In this document: in pieces, positions 16,470-23,344 of the stretch | How the letters are laid out: each line of letters opens with the position of its first letter | Numbering within the stretch: position 1 is the first letter of the stretch | Assembly (NCBI GenBank): GCA_037178675.1 | Contig: JAYMGJ010000381.1 | Location: 1-23,344 of the forward strand | Direction of reading: 5' to 3' | Length of the DNA stretch: 23,344 bases | Source: Scleroderma bovista | Taxonomy: Eukaryota > Basidiomycota > Agaricomycetes > Boletales > Sclerodermataceae | Notes under the pieces: model-generated | Told to the model about the DNA's origin: nothing | Database searches by the model: none | What the model saw: the letters and a program-made list of their open reading frames with translations, nothing else | Position numbers and translations under genes: made by a program

Positions 16470-18894
16470 ATGCCTCGTGGTCGACCACAAAAGCCCCCCC
16501 CAAGGCGAAATACGACTGGTTTGCGCAATCAGAAGTCTTCTGCATCCGCCCCGAATGCAACATCTGCTTCAGAGTCTGACTCCAGCTCCAGTGACTGCGA
16601 GCCACCAATCAAAAAAGCCAGGACACACTTCTGCACACCAGAAATAAGTGACAGTGAGGATGGTGAGTCACAATAACTCCTTCAGTTATCAACAGTATTA
16701 TGAACCATGAGTCAGATGCGGAGGATGTTGATTTCCAGTTTCCAGATGTCAGTGACAGTGAAACCTGTGCACGGCTCATCAAACTTGCAATCAGTACTGG
16801 TGATGACTTTTCTGACGAGACATGGATGCCCTCACACGAAGCAAGACGTGCTGCACAACGAAATAAGTCCACCATGAGGCCTAAGGAGTACAAAAAGGGT
16901 CCGGACATTGGCAGCAAGGCGGTCTGCACCAAACGGCGCTATCGGAAACTCTTGCAGAACCAGACATCACTTACGAGTTTTGGTTTCATCTGCAAACCTT
17001 GCCCTTCAAGTCCACACCTGCCAAATGGTCTGTGCATGTCAGAAGAGCCTAATGTGACAGAAGATGACTCTGCAGACCTTGTCCAGAGCATGGCAGAGAC
17101 TTTGGAAGAGGAAAATACTGGGGCTGAGATGCAAAATTCAAGGGATGAGCCGCAAGAGGCCCACCTGATAGAAAATGACATGGGCCTCATCCGGAGTATG
17201 GAGGAGGAATGGGAAGATGAACTGGAAGAGTGGGAACGTGGTGGGGTCGAGGTACAGGGCTGGGACAAGCTGCGAGACCAAATCAAAGAAGATCTTGTGA
17301 AGGGCGCAAAGACTTTACCTCTTTCTCGTGTCAATCAGCTCATCCTGATTCAGAACTTTGCCAACCTCCAGTTGAAAGGCATTGGGCGGATCCAAGCCAG
17401 CCTGCAGATTGCACATCAGTGGCATGAAGGGGAGGGCATCCATTTCGCACGAAAGGTTAGGGCACTTGCATGCCACTACCAGGTATTTGAGCAGCTCCCA
17501 ATTGAGCAGCGTGGAGGCTGAGAAAATGCGTTGAGTCCCCTCAAAGATGAGAGGCTCCAATTTGCTGCTCGTGAATGGTTAACCTCACAGGCTGCAGGTC
17601 AGATCACCACACAACAGTTCCGACATGCTCTCAATGACACTATTCTTCCATCACTGAATATCAACCTTGCTCAGCCACTATGTGAATGCACTGCCCGACG
17701 GTGGTTGATGAAGTTGGGGTGGCAGCGGACGAGACTGAAGAAAGGAGTTTATATGGATGGCCACGAACGTGAGGATGTGAAGAAGTATCGTCAAGATGTT
17801 TTCTTGCCCGTGATGGCTGCATTCGAGTCACGCATGGTCCACTTTGAAGGCCCAGAACTGTGTCATGTAGAGCCAATCTTGATGGCTGGGGAGAAGAAGG
17901 TGATTGCCAACTTCCATGATGAATGCTGCTTCCACGGAAACGATTTCAAAACACATGCTTAGTGCATAGCGGCATCAATGACTCAGATATGCAGATGTCC
18001 TTAATTTTCATGTTCCAGTCTTCTTCCAGGTCAACAAATTTTGCAGAAGAAAGGGAAAGGTTGTATTATCCATGTTTCTGGGTTCATCAATGCGGAAGAT
18101 GGACGTTTAGCCCTTCACAATGAACAGGGCGAGATTGTTGAAGAGGCAAGAGAAATCATCTATCCTGGTGCTAATGGGGACGCTTGGTGGGACACCGAGC
18201 AATTGCTGAAGCAGGTGAAACGTGCTGTTCAGATTTTTGAGGCTGTGCACCCAGACAGTGTTGCACTGTTTATCTTTGATCAGTCTTCTGCTCATGCGTC
18301 ACTGCCACCAGATGCACTGAAGGCGTTCGAGATGAACAAATCCAACAGAGGGAAACAATGCAAGCAACATGACACCATTATCCCACAGACCAATCTGGCC
18401 GTCGAGCACCGTGGCAAACCTCAGAAGATGACTTTACCTAATGGTCAACCTAAAGGACTTCAACAGGTCCTCGAAGAGCACGGGTTTAATGTTCCCAAAA
18501 AAATGCGTGCCAAGTGTGCTCCTGTCTGTCCATGGGAAAATACTAATTGTTGCATGGCACGACTTTTGAGCAAGCAAGATGACTTCGTCAATCAACTGTC
18601 GATGCTTGAAACTGTCATTAAAGAGGCAGGACACGAATGTGTCTTTCTCCCAAAGTTCCACTGCGAGTTGAATCCAATTGAAATGGTTTTTATTTTTCAT
18701 TTAAGTCCATCACATTACTGATGCTATGCTACAGTATTGGGGTTGATGTAAGTACCGGTATCGAGAAGTCCAAAAAACCACGTTCGAAGAAGCAAAGTCA
18801 TGCACCAGAGCACAGCTTGATGCATGTCCCACGGAGGTTATTCGTCGGTTTATCAATCGGTCGTGGCGATTTATGAGTGCCTATCAGATGGGTC
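16470..18894 (+). pseudogene. DDE superfamily endonuclease (Tc1/mariner-like transposase), two stops and truncated C-terminus
   Basis: Exons 16470-16662, 16716-17961, 18019-18685 and 18735-18894 join in frame across introns 16663-16715, 17962-18018 and 18686-18734 (49-57 nt; the last two have weaker donors GTGCAT and GTTTTT). The start MPRGRPQKPPPRR is AT-hook-like, followed by an acidic, Ser-rich region. An HTH-like part follows (DERLQFAAREWLTSQAAG; TARRWLMKLGWQRTRLKKG). The catalytic triad is in NFHDECCFHGND (D), LFIFDQSSAHASLPPDAL (D) and LPKFHCELNPIE (E), with DCCC-type Cys motif NCCMARLL. This is a DDE family frequent in basidiomycetes. Damage: TGA 17519-17521, TGA 18744-18746 (a tryptophan codon in the conserved YWGW.K motif) and loss of everything after SAYQMGL, where the copia LTR begins. 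A pseudogene, but splice sites are still readable. Confidence 0.85.
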
Positions 18895-19351
18895 TGTAGC
18901 AACAAAACTGGGGCAACAGCAACGGGGTAGCGCAAGCGTACCTTTAGTAGCAAGTAGCTGGTTCTTGAAGTTGAGTTGTTTGAAGTAGCGAGTAATGAGA
19001 GAACAGTTGAACTGTATTGAACTAAGGAACTACAGGGAATCCTACAGGGTATATATACCTGTGGTGCATGGTCTGTGCATAGATAAGTATTATTCTCGCC
19101 TATTTCACCATATTCCCATATGTAGTAGGTGCAGTTTCCATAAACATAGTTATCTGGAAACGTGCCTGTAACGTGCATCAGCATGTGTTATACACGTGCC
19201 TTGCATGTGATAGTTCCGGCTATCTTGTGGAGCCGGTCATGTGATCTACCGGTATTCCGGTTGACACTACTCCGAATCACATGTAACTGTGATCTCTAGA
19301 AATCTCCAAGATTAGATTAAGATAAGATATAATCATACTTTCTTGTCGACA
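18895..19351 (-). repeat. 3' LTR of the copia element, about 457 bp
   Basis: On the coding (minus) strand it starts TGTCGACAAG immediately after the polypurine tract and ends TTGTTGCTACA against the truncated transposase gene, so it has TG..CA termini. It contains a TATA-like GGTATATATACCC (rc of 19048-19060). The left border is inferred from the TG dinucleotide and from where the DDE coding frame stops; without the second LTR it could be off by a few bases. Confidence 0.75.
19048..19060 (-). promoter_or_regulatory. LTR TATA box candidate
   Basis: TATATATA core within a self-complementary GGTATATATACC setting, in the LTR and upstream (for minus-strand transcription) of CTCTCATTACTC-like pyrimidine text. 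In the matching 5' LTR it would drive the element's transcript. Confidence 0.5.
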
Positions 19352-19362
19352 CTCCTCCTTGC
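19352..19362 (-). other. Polypurine tract of the copia element
   Basis: GCAAGGAGGAG on the minus strand, directly before the LTR start TGTCGACAAG. This is the usual primer site for plus-strand DNA synthesis during reverse transcription. Confidence 0.75.
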
Positions 19363-19388
19363 TAAGACTTGAACTCTAGAAGGTTCAG

Positions 19389-22300
19389 TCACGAGCGATT
19401 GTCTTGGAATTTCTGCCATGTCAGATTCTTCGTCATCATGTCAGCTTTCTGCTGATCAGTGGGAACATAGTCAAGCAGGAAAGTATTCTTCTCAACGCAT
19501 TCGCGGAGGAAATAATACTTGATATCGATGTGCTTTGACCGTCCTTCCATCACTGGATTTTGCGCAATATGAATAGCGCCTTTGTTATCTCCAAACATCA
19601 TGAAATGTTGGAGGGAAAGATGACACTCTTGAAAGAGGGATTTGATCCATAGAATCTGTTGTGCACAATCGCACATTGACATGTACTCGGCTTCTGTTGA
19701 TGACAAAGCCACAGTTGGTTGTCGGCGAGATCGCCAGCTAACCAAGTCATTGCCAAGAAAGATAGTATAACCACTAGTTGAGTGTCTTGTTTCACTATTG
19801 CCTGCCCAGTCAGAGTCAGAATAGCAATCCAATGACGAAGCTCCTCCTGTAAAATGAAGTGCAAGATTTGGAGTTGAACCCAAATACTTCACAATGTGAA
19901 GTGCCTTCGAGAGGTGTTCTTCGGTAGGATTTGCCATGAACTGTGACATTTTGATTACAGCAAAGGCGATGTCCGGGCGCGTGCCAAGCATAACAAATAG
20001 GAGTGATCCTATAACGGACTGATACCGTTGTCTTGTTGTTGGACTTGCATTGTAATCCTTTGGTGCTGTAGATGGTTGATATCCAGCAGGTAAAGGTGTC
20101 CGGATGTGTTTGACGTTCTCCATTTGAAAGTGTTTAAGTACTTTCAATACGTAGGGATGTTGGTGTAAAACCATTGAGCGTTTGACGCGATTACAAGTGA
20201 TTTGGAATCCAAGGTATTCTTGTACTGGACCCATGTCACGAGCTTCCCATACATTTAGGAATGCGGTTTTCTTCTTCTTGAGAAGTTTGGCAGAATTTGA
20301 CATAAGAAGTCCATCATCGACGTAGACGATGAACAGCATGATGCCTGATTTATCTTGGTAGATATATACTCCAGGATCTGCTTTGGAACGTTTAAAGTTG
20401 AGCTTTAGGAGCGATTTGTGTAGCTCTTTGTTCCATGCTAGTGCGGCTTGCTTCAGGCCATAGAGAGCGCGCAGTAGACGATAGACCTTGTTACTTGAAC
20501 CTGGTACTTTGAAACCTTCGGGTTGCTCCATGTAGATTTCTTCATCGAGTCGCCCATATAAGAAGGCAGTCTTGACATCAAGACTTTCAATTTCCCAGTC
20601 GTTTCGACACGCATAAGCCAAGAGCAGTCGTACTGTCTCAAAGCGTGTGACCGGTGAGAAGGTTTCATCGTAGTCTTCACCATAGATTTGTGAAAAGCCT
20701 TTCGCAACCAAGCGGGCTTTAAATCTTCCATCCGATTTCTTTGCGAATACCCAGCGACATTTGACAGGTTTTCGATCTGGCGGACAATCCACCAAAGTCC
20801 ATACGTGTCTATCTTCGATAGACTTGATTTCTTCCTTGCATGCCTGTTCCCATTTTTTCTGTTCATCCAATGGATAGTTACGGATATCCTTGAAATGATA
20901 AGGAATACCCTTGAGCGGCTTTGCTGCCTGCTTCATGATGTAGTTGAGAATGTAGTGTTGACCTAGTTGAATCATAGTATCAACATCAGTGTTTGGAACA
21001 ATGACGTCTTCCATTTCATTCTCGTCTTCATCCATTGATGGTAATGGAACAGCGACAGGGACCTCTTGAGGTTCTGCAGGTGCAGGAGGATTTGGTCTTG
21101 TTTCGACCATGGGTTCTGTTTGAGGAATGGTAGGAACTCCTCTTCCTAAAACCTTTCTGGTCCAATCTCGTTCTTTTGCAATTTCTCGTTCTATATCCAC
21201 AGGATTTCCTTGACCATAGATATTGTCTGGTCTTAAAGGTGGATTTCGAACTCGAGGAGGATTACGACGAATTGGATTGGGTATGTTAGGAATTATGACT
21301 TCTGGGATTGGAGTGTCTCGGCCTCTATGTTCTCGTCGTGGTCTTACTCTAGGTGGTTGAACTTCCTGTTGAGGAGGTTCCCATGATTGAGTTCGCCTAT
21401 TGAAAACATAACCAAGCTCTTCTTCCGGATGTCTTCCGTTAGAACCAGTTTGACCTCCCTGAGGAACTTGCGAGTCGTTGTCAGCGACTTCCTCTACTGT
21501 AGGTTTAGGGGGGCGTTGGGTTGGACCTTGTGGCTTTGTGGTGTCACTTTTGGAATCACCTCTTGCATGACTCTCATTTGGTTGATATGGGTCAATGGGT
21601 GGAAATTCCAGATCGTCGGGTGGAGGTAGGTGATTGTTATCGTCGTTATTACCTGTTGCTTCTTCTTCAGAAGGATGAATTGGTTCAGGTATATCAATTT
21701 TCTTTTTCAACTTTTCTTCGGGACAATTTGGGAATAAATTTTCAACGAATGTGGCTGTTGTTTCCACATATATTGATCTGTTGTTCCGCAAGAAGTGGTA
21801 ACCTTTTGTTCCTGGTTCATAGCCAAGGAATATCATTTCTTCGGCTTTCAGAGTAAGTTTGTCTTTTCGCTTGTCCTTTGGAATATGGACATAAGCAAGA
21901 CATCCGAATACTCAAAGATAGGATATATCAGGTTTTTTGTTGAACAGAAGTTCAACAGGTGTCTTCCAGCCTATGCGACGCATTGGTGTCCTGTTATAAA
22001 CATGAACTGCAGTGTCTAGAGCGAAGTTCCATAGATTCTTCGGTAGACATGCTGCATGACGCATGGTTTCTTCTTTCTCGAGTAAGGTCCGATTGAACCT
22101 TTCTGCGCGACCATTTTGTTGTGGATGATCCGAAACGGAGAGTTGTTGTTCTACCCCTTTGGAGGTGAGGAAGGTTTTAAATATGGTTGCCATAAATTCT
22201 CCTCCTCGATCGGAACGTACTCGTAGGAGTGAATGACCAGTTTGTTTCTCAGCCCAGGTTACCCAGGTGGAGAATGCGGTGGCGGTATCCGACTTCAACC

Positions 22301-23344
22301 GCAGAAGGCAAACTGTGCCATAACCAGAGTAATCATCAATGATCGTGAGACAGTACTTGTGTCGATTATACGACAAAACGGGGAACTCGACCAGGTCGCA
22401 GTGTACCATTTCAAGTATCTTGTCTGCTCGTTTATCAGAAGATGGAAAAGACCTTGAGGGCATCTTGCCAATCTGACAATCAGGACAGAGTGGTGTCGTC
22501 GTTGGTATGTCCAGTTTCTCAATACCATCGGTAGCGCGAGTAGCATGCCGCATAGTTTGAGGATTTGGATGACCTAGACGACTATGCCATAGATCATAGC
22601 TGTTGAATTTATTTGTAACGGTTGCGCATTGCACCGTTGAAATGGATTTTATGTCCAAATCCACGAGGAGTCCAAGAGCTCCAGTCTGATGTATCGGTTT
22701 CCCATAAAACCAATGGAGATTGTTCCTTGGAATTAACCTAGTCCCTTCCAAGAAGACTTCATTTCGTGAATCGAAGACACAAGTTATCTTCACATCAGCG
22801 TATAGTTTCATCTTGAGTTTCGTGGTAAGCCACTGAAGTGAACAAATACGTCTATCTCCAGATGGAGAATAATAGACATGTCGAAGATAGATTTGCTTTT
22901 GTACATTGCCAACTTTAGCTTTGAAGGCAACTGTACCTATGCCTAAAAACTGAATTATCTCAGCACCAGCAGTACCCACATTTATAGGCTTTGGAAGATC
23001 CTTGTATGTTAGGAAATCATCCATATATGGAGTGGAATGATCGGTTGCACCGGAATCCATCAACCATAGACCTGTTAAATGTTTATGCTTTGGGCAGTGA
23101 GATTCGGTTTTTTGTCCTGAGTGGGGAGATGTTAAGCAAAGACACCTTTCGTCACTCTCTTTAGAAGTGCACAAGGTATAACAGTCAAAGCTTTCATCGT
23201 TATATTGGTCACAAACAAAACCGTCATCACGATACTTTATGGTCCCGTCATCGGGAATCCGTGGTCTCATAGCTTGTCTACGTGCATAATCCTCATCATC
23301 CCTTCTCTTTCTTGCTAGGTCATTACGCACAGAACGTAATACTG
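19389..23344 (-). pseudogene. Copia Pol polyprotein (protease, integrase, RT, RNase H), one in-frame stop
   Basis: A single minus-strand frame is open from the right edge to 19389 apart from TGA at 21909-21911. Domains in order: aspartic protease (LWLMDSGATDHS, about 23050); integrase zinc region (LWHSRLGHPN and CPDC, about 22600-22480); integrase core with D in VHCDL (about 22400), D in RSDRGGEF (about 22205) and E in NGRAERFN (about 22105); and a proline-rich linker. Then come reverse transcriptase (SLDVKTAFLYGRL; catalytic YVDD at about 20320) and RNase H (YSDSDWAGN, ALSSTEAEYMSM, SKHIDIKYYFLRE). The stop falls in the LRVFGC motif that follows the integrase, where an arginine codon is expected, so CGA to TGA is the likely change. 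No ATG opens the frame; it continues upstream of 23344 toward gag. Otherwise well preserved, suggesting a fairly recent copy. Confidence 0.92.

Larger units (their letters stand above)
16127..18894 (+). mobile_element. Decayed Tc1/mariner-like DDE transposon, right end cut off by copia
   Basis: The transposase pseudogene at 16470-18894 defines the element. A plausible left end is TA (16125-16126) followed by CAGTTGCGGACAGG, since many Tc1/mariner elements begin CAGT after a TA target. The right end cannot be seen because the copia LTR starts at 18895, so the rest should lie beyond the right edge of the window, past the copia 5' LTR. The left boundary is tentative. Confidence 0.5.
18895..23344 (-). 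mobile_element. Ty1/copia LTR retrotransposon, right part beyond window
   Basis: Minus-strand element with its 3' LTR at 18895-19351, polypurine tract next to it and the pol frame running to the right edge. Gag, primer-binding site and 5' LTR are outside. It has landed inside the C-terminal codons of the DDE transposon at 16470-18894, so it is the younger of the two. The five bases before the LTR (18890-18894, GGGTC) would be the target duplication to look for at the far end. Confidence 0.9.

Noticed and set aside
1..23344. tRNA, rRNA, CRISPR arrays, bacterial operons or defence systems
   Set aside because: No supporting sequence; all identifiable genes have fungal introns and eukaryotic transposon families.

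Overview
The window looks like nuclear DNA of a mushroom-forming basidiomycete (Agaricomycete). The evidence is short introns of about 40-60 nt with GT..AG borders, a Plavaka-family transposase, a DUF6532 protein, a basidiomycete-type F-box protein and a fungal Tnp2/CACTA-type transposase. I see no bacterial features. No searches were run; family names come from recognising motifs.

The window is a stack of transposons that has taken apart one host gene. From left to right: (1) 576-1867, the 3' part of an F-box/leucine-rich-repeat-like gene on the minus strand, interrupted by a 767-bp TA-flanked element with 43-bp terminal inverted repeats (1058-1824). (2) 1868-7877, a Plavaka element. It carries a five-exon, apparently unbroken 983-residue transposase (minus) and, divergently, a seven-exon DUF6532 gene (plus) whose only visible fault is an A11 homopolymer. 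(3) 7878-15381, a 7.5-kb CACTA-like element with 46-bp inverted repeats (41/46 identical). It holds an uncharacterised gene ORF-A (minus), an intact uncharacterised gene ORF-B (plus) and a Tnp2 transposase (minus) with three in-frame stops. The Tnp2 gene contains a tandem array of duplicated mini-exons. (4) 15382-15778, the 5' part of the F-box gene. (5) About 16127-18894, a decayed Tc1/mariner-like DDE transposon (plus), cut near its C-terminus by (6) 18895-23344, a Ty1/copia retrotransposon on the minus strand. Its 3' LTR, polypurine tract and most of pol are present; gag and the 5' LTR lie beyond the right edge.

The two large DNA elements abut exactly at 7877/7878 and sit between the two halves of the F-box gene, whose reading frame is continuous across the junction when both are ignored. 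Most premature stops are explicable as C-to-T changes (CGA to TGA, CAG to TAG, or TGG to TGA/TAG). They occur in Tnp2, ORF-A, the DDE transposase, copia pol and the F-box gene, but not in the Plavaka transposase, the DUF6532 gene or ORF-B. This suggests past cytosine methylation/deamination or a RIP-like process, with the Plavaka unit young or still under selection.
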